Assembly: GCF_018118585.1 (NCBI RefSeq)
Contig: NZ_CP069421.1
Location: forward strand, 2,108,001 to 2,172,000
Length of the DNA stretch: 64,000 bases
Origin: Aristaeella lactis
GTDB taxonomy: Bacteria > Bacillota > Clostridia > Christensenellales > Aristaeellaceae
Direction: 5' to 3'
This document shows, piece by piece, positions 1 to 7,463 of the stretch; positions within the stretch are counted from its first letter, which is position 1, and each line of letters opens with the position of its first letter. The notes under the pieces were generated by a model. That model worked only from the letters and a program-made list of their open reading frames with translations. It did no database searches and was not told the origin of the DNA. A program made the translations under genes and the position numbers.

Positions 1-1
1 T

Positions 2-250
2 AAAGCTGGAGTTACCAAAACCGAGGCTCAGAAAGTTGTTACCGCCACGCTGGAAGCTATCGTCCAGGGTGTAGTTGCCGATGGCAAAGTTATCCTGCCC
101 GGCTTCGGCACCTTTGAAACCCGTCAGCGTTCCGCCCGTAACGGCCGGAACCCCCGCACCGGCGAAGTGATCAAGATCAAGGCGACAAAGGCCCCCGCCT
201 TCAAGCCCGGCAAGGGAATGAAGGACGCCGTCGCGAAGAAAAAGAAGTAA
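2..250 (+). CDS. hup: HU-family DNA-binding protein (5' end outside window)
   Basis: C-terminal 82 residues of a histone-like HU protein that bends and compacts DNA in the nucleoid. Reading from base 2 gives the signature beta-arm GFGTFETRQRSARNGRNP followed by RTGE and a lysine-rich end, exactly the HU layout. Only the first few residues (helix 1) are missing because the window begins inside the gene. A strong hairpin terminator follows. The assignment is firm; whether it is a housekeeping HU or one of several paralogues cannot be told. Confidence 0.95.
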   Translation, partial: KAGVTKTEAQKVVTATLEAIVQGVVADGKVILPGFGTFETRQRSARNGRNPRTGEVIKIKATKAPAFKPGKGMKDAVAKKKK

Positions 251-270
251 GCAAGGCGAATCCATATGCG

Positions 271-300
271 CCGGGAGTGTTCATCACTCCCGGTTTTCTT
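271..300 (+). terminator. Terminator of the HU gene
   Basis: A 9-bp perfect stem (271-279 with 285-293), a 5-base loop and a T-rich tail TTTTCTT. It overlaps the 3' end of the opposite-strand phage-like gene that stops at 284, so the two convergent genes share this DNA. Confidence 0.85.
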
Positions 301-661
301 CGTTAATCAGCACCGCCAGGGCCTGAACAAACCCGAATCCCTGCCAGTTCCGTACCCTCACCACCCGCCAGGTCTGACCGTTCCACCGGATCCTGTCCGG
401 CGCGGTAAAGGAGCCGCTGTCATCCGCCGGTGTTCCGGTGCTCAGGGCATAGTCGGTATAGATCACAATACAGGACTCCTTCTTTTCCTCTTCCGGCAGC
501 AGTTTCAGGCTTTCCGCTGTTCCGGGATGAATGCAGCCCGCCGCCTGCCCGGTCACGCTGCAGGAAACCGTTCCCTCCCGGCTCCGGGTGCAGGTGATCC
601 GCTCAACGGTAAAAGCAACAGATCCCAGTTCGGGATCATGGAGAACAGAAGAAATACCCAT
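284..661 (-). CDS. Phage head-closure (stopper)-like protein
   Basis: 125 residues, start ATG preceded by a GGAGG site five bases upstream. The C-terminal half (IRWNGQTWRVVRVRNWQGFG then a short hydrophobic strand) is the pattern seen in small head-tail joining or stopper proteins of tailed phages: an aromatic-rich strand describing a 'wanted location' and a beta-barrel core. I did not recognise it by one named family. The main support is position: it is the last of a minus-strand series (terminase, portal, protease, capsid, connector, gp10-like) in the order of phage head genes. It is separated from the preceding phage gene by four plus-strand cellular genes. The frame is intact. Alternative: a tail component or an unrelated small protein. 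Confidence 0.55.
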   Translation of the reverse strand: MGISSVLHDPELGSVAFTVERITCTRSREGTVSCSVTGQAAGCIHPGTAESLKLLPEEEKKESCIVIYTDYALSTGTPADDSGSFTAPDRIRWNGQTWRVVRVRNWQGFGFVQALAVLINEENRE

Positions 662-727
662 CAGACCTCCGTCATGGTATACTATAAGGGTTGTATCCAG
701 TTATTCAGGCAAGGAGAAAGAATCGAT

Positions 728-1099
728 ATGTTTCAGCGTATTTCCGGCTTCTTCCGCCGTTTATTCGGAAACAAGGGCTTCCGCCGCGCGTGCTGGGTCT
801 TTCTCGGTTTGTTCGTAGTTTACTATCTTTACAACATGGCCCTGTTCCTTCAGGCCCTGATACGTGCCGGTTTTACGCTCCGCTACGCGATTCGCGTGGT
901 GCTCCGTACCCCGCTGGTCTTCCGCTCCATATCTCCCTTCTGGAGTGTCCTGCTCGGGGTGTTCATCGGCCTGGCCTGGTTCTTTTACCGCAGATGGAAA
1001 AACACAGAAACGGAAAAAACAGAAGAAAAAGAGCCTGAGGTTCCCTCTTCCGTCAGTGAGGAAGATTTCCCGGACACAAACCGTCATATGTATCAATAA
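728..1099 (+). CDS. Small membrane protein, unknown function
   Basis: 123 residues; start chosen at the ATG 728 because AAGGAGAAAG lies just upstream; the longer open frame to the left crosses the opposite-strand gene and has no such site. A first hydrophobic helix at about residues 18-40 and a second at about 73-92, then a charged, Glu/Lys/Thr-rich tail that is probably cytoplasmic. No family recognised. It stands alone, divergent from the head-closure-like gene, with a possible -10 TATACT at 678. Confidence 0.6.
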   Translation: MFQRISGFFRRLFGNKGFRRACWVFLGLFVVYYLYNMALFLQALIRAGFTLRYAIRVVLRTPLVFRSISPFWSVLLGVFIGLAWFFYRRWKNTETEKTEEKEPEVPSSVSEEDFPDTNRHMYQ

Positions 1100-1266
1100 T
1101 TCCCCGATGTGATCAACTCATCGTTTTTATCCGGATATCCGTTTAAAACAGCACCTTCCTGCCAACTCTACGGATCGCAGACTCCGCTTTTCCGCCATAT
1201 TCTACGGTCCGTGGGTGTGATTTCAGGAAGGATTGCGGGATAATCCATCCCCGAAAGGAGGAGCGC

Positions 1267-1902
1267 ATGGATCAGGTCAGAACAGGCCGCTTTATCGCCG
1301 CGCGGCGGAAAGAGAAAGGCCTTACACAAAAGCAGCTCGCTGAAAAACTGGGCATCAGCGACAAAACGGTTTCGAAATGGGAATGCGGAAACGGATTCCC
1401 GGAAGTATCCCTGCTGCTTCCTCTGTGCGATGAACTCGGAATCACAGTCAATGACCTGCTGTCGGCCGAGCTTGTCCCCGGGGAAGCGTATCAGGAGAAA
1501 GCGGAGAATAATATGGTGGATATGATCAAAGAACGGGAGGAAAACCGGCGGCATTATATGCTTTTGTCCGCCCTGGGCGGTGTATCGCTGCTTTCCTTCC
1601 TGACCCTCTTGTTTGTGGCCTGCCTTCCCACAGGCGCCATCTCCCTGACCCTCAGGTTTATCATCCTGGCGATCGCCTTTTTGATCTTTGCGGTCGGCCT
1701 CCTGGCTGTTATCGAAGGGCAGCGGAAGATCGGGTATTATCAGTGCGCCAGGTGTTCCGGAACCTTCGTCCCGACGTTCTGGTCCCACGCTTTCGGACTG
1801 AACGTGGTGTCAAAACGGCTCCTGAAATGCCCCCGCTGCGGAAAGAGATCATTCTGCAAAAAAGTGATGTCCAGAGAGCCCGACGCACAGGAAGGAGACT
1901 GA
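1267..1902 (+). CDS. XRE-family regulator with membrane and zinc-ribbon segments
   Basis: 211 residues. Residues 5-62 are a typical XRE helix-turn-helix (KGLTQKQLAEKLGISDKTVSKWECG), a common Clostridia form that binds operator DNA. Two hydrophobic helices follow at about 100-120 and 127-150, and the C-terminus has two Cys pairs (CARC and CPRCG plus a later Cys), which look like a zinc ribbon. The protein should therefore be a membrane-tethered transcription regulator. Start is supported by GAAAGGAGGA eight bases upstream. It lies four bases ahead of a lipoprotein gene, so the two are probably one operon and the lipoprotein may be its sensor or target; that link is inference. Confidence 0.85.
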   Translation: MDQVRTGRFIAARRKEKGLTQKQLAEKLGISDKTVSKWECGNGFPEVSLLLPLCDELGITVNDLLSAELVPGEAYQEKAENNMVDMIKEREENRRHYMLLSALGGVSLLSFLTLLFVACLPTGAISLTLRFIILAIAFLIFAVGLLAVIEGQRKIGYYQCARCSGTFVPTFWSHAFGLNVVSKRLLKCPRCGKRSFCKKVMSREPDAQEGD

Positions 1903-1906
1903 ACTG

Positions 1907-2299
1907 ATGAAGAAAACAACAAAATGGCTGCTGGCCGCGGTGCTGATCGTCTGCCTGCTGTGCCTGACCGGCTGCAGCGGTAAATACTCCTCCCATTACA
2001 ACGCTGTGGGATGTGTTCATTCAAACACAACCCGCTCCGCCTTTCTGAACTTTGCCATTTTTGAAGGCCGGATGGCCTTTACCCTGAAAAGCAGCGGACA
2101 GCTGAAAGCATCCGCGAAACTGGGAACGGGCAGCGCCGTCGTGTATTATGATGACGGTGAAAAGAAAGAGCTGTTCTCCCTGGGCGCCGGTGAAGAACTT
2201 GATTCTGTATTTGGGCCCTTTGCGAATGAGACGGTTTACATCATCGTGGAAACCAGTGAAAAGTGCCAGGACGGAGAATTCCGTTTTGATATGGAATAG
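1907..2299 (+). CDS. Lipoprotein, unknown function
   Basis: 130 residues with a lipoprotein signal: positively charged MKKTTK, a hydrophobic core and lipobox LTGC with Cys at about residue 23. The mature part is a small beta-rich domain without a recognised family. Four bases after the membrane-bound XRE regulator, and followed by a terminator, so it closes a two-gene operon. Confidence 0.75.
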   Translation: MKKTTKWLLAAVLIVCLLCLTGCSGKYSSHYNAVGCVHSNTTRSAFLNFAIFEGRMAFTLKSSGQLKASAKLGTGSAVVYYDDGEKKELFSLGAGEELDSVFGPFANETVYIIVETSEKCQDGEFRFDME

Positions 2300-2320
2300 T
2301 CTCATCACAGGAATCCGCGT

Positions 2321-2356
2321 CGCGCCGGTTTTCATTGCCGGCGCGTTTTCCTTTTC
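2321..2356 (+). terminator. Terminator of the XRE-lipoprotein operon
   Basis: 8-bp GC stem (2321-2328 with 2338-2345), nine-base loop, then TTTTCCTTTTCCCC. Confidence 0.8.
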
Positions 2357-2433
2357 CCCTTGTTTTCATATCTGCTCCGTTATAATATTATTTGTCAGGG
2401 GTTGGAACAGACCAGACCGGAAGAGGGATTTTC

Positions 2434-3054
2434 ATGAATATCGGAATCATCCAGGCCAGCTCGCAGGTCGGAAAAAACAAGCTCATCTTCGACACGGTGA
2501 AGAAATACGCCGCCGGTTCGGAGATCATCAATTTCGGATGTACGGAAGATGAACCGGACCGTTACAGCTATATAGAGATCTCCGTACTGGCCGGAATGCT
2601 CCTTTCCTCCGGTGCCGTGGACTTCATCGTTACCGGATGTTCTTCCGGCCAGGGGATGATGCTTGCCTGCAACAGCTTCCCGGGCGTTCTGTGCGGATAC
2701 GCGCCGACCCCCATGGACGCTTATCTTTTCGCCCAGATCAATAACGGAAACGCGGTTTCCCTGCCGCTTGGCGAGGAATACACCTGGGCCGGATATGAAA
2801 ATTTTGATGCCACTGTCGCGAAACTGTTTTCGGAGCCCTTCGGCCAGGGTTACCCCAAAGGAGAAGCCGCCCGGAAGCTCAGGGATACCGAACTGCTCAA
2901 ACAGATACGCCGCAGTTCACAACGCGCCGCCGTTGACCTCCTGGAATCCCTGGACGGGGACTTCGTACGGTCCATCCTTCGCAAACAGAATGTCATCGGC
3001 TATATCCTGGAACATGGCCATGGCGGTATCGTGGACTGGCTTCAGGCCCGGTAA
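2434..3054 (+). CDS. RpiB/LacA/LacB-family sugar-phosphate isomerase
   Basis: 206 residues. The N-terminus, the Cys-containing strand FIVTGCSSGQGMMLACN and the 'SG.GM..aaNk..G' region match the RpiB/LacAB fold, cytoplasmic enzymes that isomerise aldose and ketose phosphates. It is longer than RpiB (about 150), with an extra C-terminal segment of about 60 residues. Start ATG 2434 follows AAGAGGGA; a -10 TATAAT is at 2381. It ends only 7 bp from the stop of the opposite-strand phage neck gene. Substrate unknown. Confidence 0.8.
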   Translation: MNIGIIQASSQVGKNKLIFDTVKKYAAGSEIINFGCTEDEPDRYSYIEISVLAGMLLSSGAVDFIVTGCSSGQGMMLACNSFPGVLCGYAPTPMDAYLFAQINNGNAVSLPLGEEYTWAGYENFDATVAKLFSEPFGQGYPKGEAARKLRDTELLKQIRRSSQRAAVDLLESLDGDFVRSILRKQNVIGYILEHGHGGIVDWLQAR

Positions 3055-3061
3055 AGCAGGG

Positions 3062-3568
3062 TTATTTCTCCGTGATCTCATAATCAAAATCGTCATACAG
3101 CTGTCCGGTATCGACCAGCGGGGTCGTACCGGATTTTCCTTTTACCGGCACGCCTTTTTTCGCGACCCGGTTATAGATCCATCCGCCGGAAAGCGTCACC
3201 GGTGCGTTCGGCGGGTCAATTCCCGCGTCAATATATTCCCGGATGCCGTCCACCCCGCGCTGACCGGCTTTCTCCAGTCCCTCCCGCGTGCCCGGAAAGT
3301 CTCCGGCAAAAGCAGCGCCGCAGGCTTCCGCCAGGCAGCCTGCCATTTCCTCCCGCAGGTCTTCCTGTGCCAGCGCCGGCTGCACCACCGGCCGCGGCGG
3401 GATCCGCATAACCGGTGACCCGCGGGTATGGATTCCCAGCAGGAACCGGGACCGGCCGGAGGCTTTAGATGTCAGTCCCACGTCCACCCGGTGCTTTCCC
3501 AGCCACTCCAGGCATTCCCTTCGTTTTTCCTGATGCTCTGAATCTTCATGGATAGTCAAAGTAATCAT
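3062..3568 (-). CDS. Phage gp10/GpG-like neck (virion morphogenesis) protein
   Basis: 168 residues. The segment IPPRPVVQPAL (the 'ipaRPflrpa' pattern), then a helical middle and the ending GKSGTTPLVDTGQLYDDFDY (the 'pLidTG.L..si' pattern) are characteristic of tail-completion and virion-morphogenesis proteins of phage (Mu GpG, HK97 gp10 type), which join head and tail. It sits between the DUF4054 connector and the head-closure-like gene in gene order, but 6.6 kb of plus-strand cellular genes lie on its 5' side. No Shine-Dalgarno is visible: an AT-rich repeat abuts the ATG. Frame intact. Confidence 0.75.
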   Translation of the reverse strand: MITLTIHEDSEHQEKRRECLEWLGKHRVDVGLTSKASGRSRFLLGIHTRGSPVMRIPPRPVVQPALAQEDLREEMAGCLAEACGAAFAGDFPGTREGLEKAGQRGVDGIREYIDAGIDPPNAPVTLSGGWIYNRVAKKGVPVKGKSGTTPLVDTGQLYDDFDYEITEK

Positions 3569-3607
3569 AATTTTTCATTTTTCATTGTTCATTCTTCATT
3601 CTTTTTT
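3569..3607. repeat. AT-rich CATTTTTCATTGTTCATT-type repeat
   Basis: Run of near-identical 7-8 base units (TTTTCAT, TGTTCAT, TCTTCAT) directly upstream of the ATG of the gp10-like gene. Same repeat family occurs near 11.0, 13.9, 21.6, 48.7, 53.2, 56.5 and 59.9 kb. Confidence 0.7.
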
Positions 3608-3685
3608 GTGTTATAATTCAGGTAAAGGGACAAAGCAAAAAAAGCATAATGATCCGGCCCGGTCCGGTTAAGGGAGAGAAGCAAA

Positions 3686-3901
3686 ATGAATAAGAAGGCA
3701 TTCAAAAGCGCGGTTCTTGTTACCATTGTTACGCTGGTCATTTTCGAGGCGATTGGCTTCCTTGGGCTGCTGATCAACAAGGACAGTGCCAGCACGTATG
3801 TTGATTTCAAGAACATGGCGTACCAGTCCGTCATCATCGTTATCTCCCTGGGTGTCGGTATATCCACCTATTTCCGGAAAAAGAATGAAACGGAAAAGTA
3901 A
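3686..3901 (+). CDS. Small two-helix membrane protein (paralogue of the gene at 16548)
   Basis: 71 residues beginning MNKKAFKSAVLVTIVTLVIFEA; two hydrophobic helices at about 8-30 and 45-62 separated by a short polar loop, and a basic tail. The gene at 16548-16754 encodes a protein with the same length, start (MNKNALK) and topology, so the two form a small family. AGGGAGAG precedes the start, and TATAAT lies at 3612. Function unknown. Confidence 0.75.
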   Translation: MNKKAFKSAVLVTIVTLVIFEAIGFLGLLINKDSASTYVDFKNMAYQSVIIVISLGVGISTYFRKKNETEK

Positions 3902-3942
3902 TCCCCCGCATACTCCTCCAGGTTCCTTTGTTTTCCTTCCTG

Positions 3943-3970
3943 CGCCGGTTCTTTACCGGCGTTTTCTTTT
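3943..3970 (+). terminator. Terminator after the small membrane protein
   Basis: 7-bp GC stem (3943-3949 with 3955-3961), five-base loop and TTTTCTTTT. Confidence 0.8.
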
Positions 3971-4033
3971 GTTCCGGTATCTCTCTGTGATATAATCCGG
4001 AAGAATAATCTGTCTGATCCACAGGAGTCTGTT

Positions 4034-4786
4034 ATGAACTGTAAGGAAATGACCCAGCAATACTTTTCCCGTTGGCTGGGTTCCGACGGCAATCTGCTGG
4101 CAGGAACGCAGAATGCCCCTGTTTTTCTCTTCACCCCGGAACGGAACACTGTCCAGGCCGGCTATGGCGAGCGTTTTGACGTCTGGGCCCTGGAAACAGC
4201 TTCCGGAACCTTCGTTTCCTTTGGAGACGCGGTGCGGGACAGTATCCCCCGGCTGGAAGAGTTCCTGCGCGGCGGCACGCCGCTGGGTCAGGCACTTCAG
4301 CAGGTTTACGGGGTCAGGCCCGAACACAGTATCCGCTGGTTCTACGCCGGCGATGACAGGGAAAGCCCGGACGCCCGCGTCCTGGAACCCTCCGACTATC
4401 CCGCCTTTGAGCAATTCTTCCGCTCGCAGTATCCGGATCTGGAAGACGTATCCTGGCTGCGGGAATACTTCGACGAGATGGCCGCGGAGCATCTCTGCTG
4501 CGGGGTTTTCATGGACGGCCTGCTCGTCAGCTGCACCGATATGCCGATAATGCCCTATATGCAGGAATCCATCCGGGAAATCGGGATCAATACGCTGGCG
4601 GCGTACCGGGGCCGGGGCTGCGCAAAGGCCGCCTGCCTTCAGTGCATCCATGAAGTCCTGTCCCGGGGCAAATGCCCGATCTGGTCCGCTGAAGCGGAAA
4701 ACACCGCGTCCCTCAGGCTGGCCGAGTCCGTCGGATTTGTCCGTCTGGGTGACTCATACTCCATAAGTCTTTCAACCGCCGGTTAA
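4034..4786 (+). CDS. GNAT-family N-acetyltransferase
   Basis: 250 residues. The C-terminal half has the acetyl-CoA-binding motif pattern YRGRGCAKA (R-G-x-G-x-A) at about 197-205, followed by the usual conserved segment with ENTASLRLAESVGF, defining a GNAT fold. The N-terminal 115 residues form a separate domain seen in larger clostridial GNAT proteins. Cytoplasmic; acetylates an amine on an unknown acceptor. Own promoter likely: TATAAT at 3991. Confidence 0.85.
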   Translation: MNCKEMTQQYFSRWLGSDGNLLAGTQNAPVFLFTPERNTVQAGYGERFDVWALETASGTFVSFGDAVRDSIPRLEEFLRGGTPLGQALQQVYGVRPEHSIRWFYAGDDRESPDARVLEPSDYPAFEQFFRSQYPDLEDVSWLREYFDEMAAEHLCCGVFMDGLLVSCTDMPIMPYMQESIREIGINTLAAYRGRGCAKAACLQCIHEVLSRGKCPIWSAEAENTASLRLAESVGFVRLGDSYSISLSTAG

Positions 4787-4862
4787 TTCCCCTTTGCCGT
4801 TCCTTGTGATATAATGCGTTCACCGCTGGAAAAACCCGCGGCATCAAAGGAGACAGAAACGC

Positions 4863-5378
4863 GTGGAAACCAGCGAAATTCTTATCGGAAACATCTGCAG
4901 CCTCGGAGCGATGATCACGGACGGCATCAGCGGAACCCGGAAAAATCCCCGGCACATCCTCGGTGCGCAGTTGATCAGCCAGTTCTTTTACGGCGCCGGA
5001 TCCTTCGTCCTGAAAGGCTACAGCAGCACGGCCCAGAACGTTGTGTCCGTTCTCCGTAACCTGGCGGCAATGAAAAATGTCAAAAGCAAAGCCGTCGAAT
5101 GGGACCTCATCCTGCTGGGTGTCGTGCTGGGCGCGGCGTTCAACAACCGCGGGCTCATCGGCTGGCTTCCCGTTATCGCGAACCTGGAATACTCCGTTGC
5201 CGTTTTCCGGCTGAAAGACAGCGAAAGAGGCCTGAAGCTCGCCTTCCTGATCAACGCCGTAATGTTCGCGGTCTTCAATCTTTCCATCATGAACTATGTC
5301 GGTGCCATCGGCAGCTTATCGGTTATCGTCATCACCGCGGTTTCCCTCCTCCGGAACAAACCGGCTCAAAACGTCTGA
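4863..5378 (+). CDS. YgjV-family inner membrane protein
   Basis: 171 residues with a GTG start supported by AAAGGAGAC. Several short hydrophobic helices and the features of the YgjV family (GAMITDGISGTRKNPRHIL; later YSVAVFRLKD) indicate a polytopic membrane protein of unknown function. A TATAAT box lies at 4810. The next gene, another membrane protein, begins 28 bp downstream, probably in the same transcript. Confidence 0.75.
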   Translation: METSEILIGNICSLGAMITDGISGTRKNPRHILGAQLISQFFYGAGSFVLKGYSSTAQNVVSVLRNLAAMKNVKSKAVEWDLILLGVVLGAAFNNRGLIGWLPVIANLEYSVAVFRLKDSERGLKLAFLINAVMFAVFNLSIMNYVGAIGSLSVIVITAVSLLRNKPAQNV

Positions 5379-5406
5379 TCCCCGTTGGGAAAAGGAAGAA
5401 GAAGTC

Positions 5407-6030
5407 ATGCAGATCCTGTTTATCCTTGAAATCATCGGTACCATCGCTTTCGCTGTTTCCGGCGCGGTTGTCGGCATACAGAAAAAGATGGATATCTTTG
5501 GCGTCAGTATCCTGGGCCTCACGGCAGCTGTCGGGGGCGGAATCCTGCGGGACCTGATCCTGAACATCACCCCGCCCGCGGCCTTCCAGAACCCTGTTTT
5601 CGCGGCCACCGCCATCCTTGTCAGCATCCTGATCTTCATCCCGGCGGTCCGGAATGTCTTTGAGCATGGAAAGAAGATTTATGAAGTCCTGATCCTGCTC
5701 ATGGATTCTGTCGGCCTGGGCCTTTTCACCGTGGTCGGCGTCCAGGTGGCCACTGCCGCCATGCCGGAGCGGAACCTGTTCCTGATCACCTTCGTCGGTG
5801 TGCTCACCGGGGTCGGCGGCGGCATCCTGCGGGATATCTTTGCCGGAAACACGCCCTATATCTTTATCAAGCACTTCTATGCCTGTGCCTCCATCATCGG
5901 GGCATGGACCTGTGCTCTGCTCTGGCCCCACACCGGTGCCGTAACCGCCATGATCGCCGGCGCTGCCATTACCGTGGTCCTGCGGCTGCTGGCTGCCCGT
6001 TTCCGGTGGAGCCTGCCGAAAGCCAGATAA
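5407..6030 (+). CDS. Trimeric intracellular cation (TRIC/UPF0126) channel family protein
   Basis: 207 residues, seven hydrophobic helices in two repeated halves, each carrying the signature GGGILRD (GLTAAVGGGILRDLIL and GVLTGVGGGILRDIFAG). This is the duplicated layout of the UPF0126/YicG family, bacterial relatives of TRIC potassium channels. Start ATG 5407 follows a GAAGAAG site; the longer frame upstream overlaps the YgjV gene. Channel specificity is not shown by the sequence. Confidence 0.88.
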   Translation: MQILFILEIIGTIAFAVSGAVVGIQKKMDIFGVSILGLTAAVGGGILRDLILNITPPAAFQNPVFAATAILVSILIFIPAVRNVFEHGKKIYEVLILLMDSVGLGLFTVVGVQVATAAMPERNLFLITFVGVLTGVGGGILRDIFAGNTPYIFIKHFYACASIIGAWTCALLWPHTGAVTAMIAGAAITVVLRLLAARFRWSLPKAR

Positions 6031-6080
6031 TCAGATTGGATAAACCTGTTTACAAATCTCAGCAAATGGAGAATGAAACA

Positions 6081-6500
6081 ATGGATCTGAAAGCTGTGGA
6101 GCGTTTTATCAGCAGGCAGAGTGTCAGTTTTGTCTGTTCTGTGGACGATGAAGGCTGCCCGAACGTCAAAGCTATGCTGAAGCCGCGGAAGCGGGTCGGA
6201 GTGAAGGAGTTCTGGTTCTCCACCAACACTTCTTCCATGAGGATCCGCCAGTACCTCGAAAACCCCAAAGCAAGCGTCTACTTTTATCACAAGGGGCTGA
6301 TCCATTATGAAGGCGTTATGCTGAAGGGTACTATGGCTGTTTTGACAGACCAGGCCTCAAAGGATATGATCTGGAGAAAAGGCGACACCATGTTCTACAA
6401 AAACGGTGTGACTGATCCGGACTACTGCGTCCTGAAGTTTACCGCGGAAAGCGGAAGGCATTACCGCGACCTGAAAACGGAAAATTCTGAGATTGACTGA
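6081..6500 (+). CDS. Pyridoxamine 5'-phosphate oxidase-like (split-barrel FMN) protein
   Basis: 139 residues. MDLKAVERFISRQSVSFVCS, then DDEGCPNVKAML and the TNTSSMRIRQYLENPKASVYFY segment match the FMN-binding split barrel of PNPOx-like general stress proteins. Start at ATG 6081 is preferred (GGAG nine bases upstream); an in-frame ATG at 6066 is possible. First of a run of three small enzymes on the plus strand. Substrate unknown. Confidence 0.82.
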   Translation: MDLKAVERFISRQSVSFVCSVDDEGCPNVKAMLKPRKRVGVKEFWFSTNTSSMRIRQYLENPKASVYFYHKGLIHYEGVMLKGTMAVLTDQASKDMIWRKGDTMFYKNGVTDPDYCVLKFTAESGRHYRDLKTENSEID

Positions 6501-6522
6501 ATAAACAACACGAGGAACCGCC

Positions 6523-6963
6523 ATGACAATTCGAACCATTGACAATGATATAAAGCTCATTCCCTACTACCGCAACGATGAGGCTTCCTTCCCCTGGTAC
6601 CAGGATCCGGATGTCTGCAAGCAGGTGGATAATATCGACCATGTCTATGACCTGGAAACCCTGCACCGGATGTACGACTATCTGTCCTCCCACGGGGACT
6701 GCTATTACATTGAGTATCAGGGTGTCCTGGTGGGCGACGTTTCCCTCCGGGACAGCAAGGAGCTGGCCATCGTGATCTGTAAGGAATACCAGAACCGGCA
6801 CATCGGCCGGAGATGCGTTACGGGCATGCTGGAGCTGGCCCGGGAAAAAGGCATGGACCGCGTCTGGGCCAATATCTATTCCTTCAACGAGCAAAGTAAA
6901 AGAATGTTCCTTGCGTTGGGCTTTACCCAAACCGGCGAGGAAGAATACGAACTGAAACTGTGA
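6523..6963 (+). CDS. GNAT-family N-acetyltransferase
   Basis: 146 residues. The NRHIGRRCVTGMLE segment (Q-x-x-G-I-G-x-x-V type, here NRHIGRR) and the later IYSFNEQSKRMFLALGF are the acetyl-CoA and substrate regions of GNAT enzymes. Start follows GAGGAACCGCC. Only 10 bp separate it from the next GNAT gene, and it follows the flavin-type gene by 22 bp, so the three are probably cotranscribed. Acceptor unknown. Confidence 0.85.
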   Translation: MTIRTIDNDIKLIPYYRNDEASFPWYQDPDVCKQVDNIDHVYDLETLHRMYDYLSSHGDCYYIEYQGVLVGDVSLRDSKELAIVICKEYQNRHIGRRCVTGMLELAREKGMDRVWANIYSFNEQSKRMFLALGFTQTGEEEYELKL

Positions 6964-6973
6964 AGAGGCAAAA

Positions 6974-7441
6974 ATGATCAAAGCATATAAACCCGCGCTG
7001 GATGAACTGTCTTTCCGGGAGAGCCTGATGGCCGATCCCGAGACCATGTCCTACAATGACGCCTGGGGCGGCACCATTCCCTTTCCGAAGGAAGACTGGC
7101 AAGACTGGTATGAGTACTGGATGGACGCTCCGGAATCTGAAATGTATTACCGTTACCTGTATGACGATGCGGTCGGCTGCTTTGTCGGCGAGATCGCCTA
7201 TCACTATGATGAGGACAGGAACATCCACATCTGTGACGTGATCGTCCTGGCCAAATACCGGGGCCGGGGATACGGTTCCGCCGGTATAAACCTGCTCTGC
7301 CAGGCAGCAAAGGAAAACGGCGTCGCTGTCCTGTATGACGATATTGCCGCGGACAATCCCTCCTGGAAACTGTTCCTGAAAAACGGCTTTGAGATCGACT
7401 GGCAGAATGACGAAGTCGTGATGGTAAAAAAGGTTTTATAA
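6974..7441 (+). CDS. GNAT-family N-acetyltransferase
   Basis: 155 residues with a clear acetyl-CoA loop KYRGRGYGSAGINLL and the C-terminal DNPSWKLFLKNGFEI. Adjacent to another GNAT gene but not closely similar to it, so not a recent duplication. AGAGG lies upstream of the ATG. Acceptor unknown. Confidence 0.87.
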   Translation: MIKAYKPALDELSFRESLMADPETMSYNDAWGGTIPFPKEDWQDWYEYWMDAPESEMYYRYLYDDAVGCFVGEIAYHYDEDRNIHICDVIVLAKYRGRGYGSAGINLLCQAAKENGVAVLYDDIAADNPSWKLFLKNGFEIDWQNDEVVMVKKVL

Positions 7442-7463
7442 CAGCGGAAGCAAGGTATTGCCG

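Noticed and set aside
266-727. N-terminal extension of the membrane protein at 728 back to 266
   Set aside because: It runs antisense through the head-closure-like gene; the ribosome site supports ATG 728.
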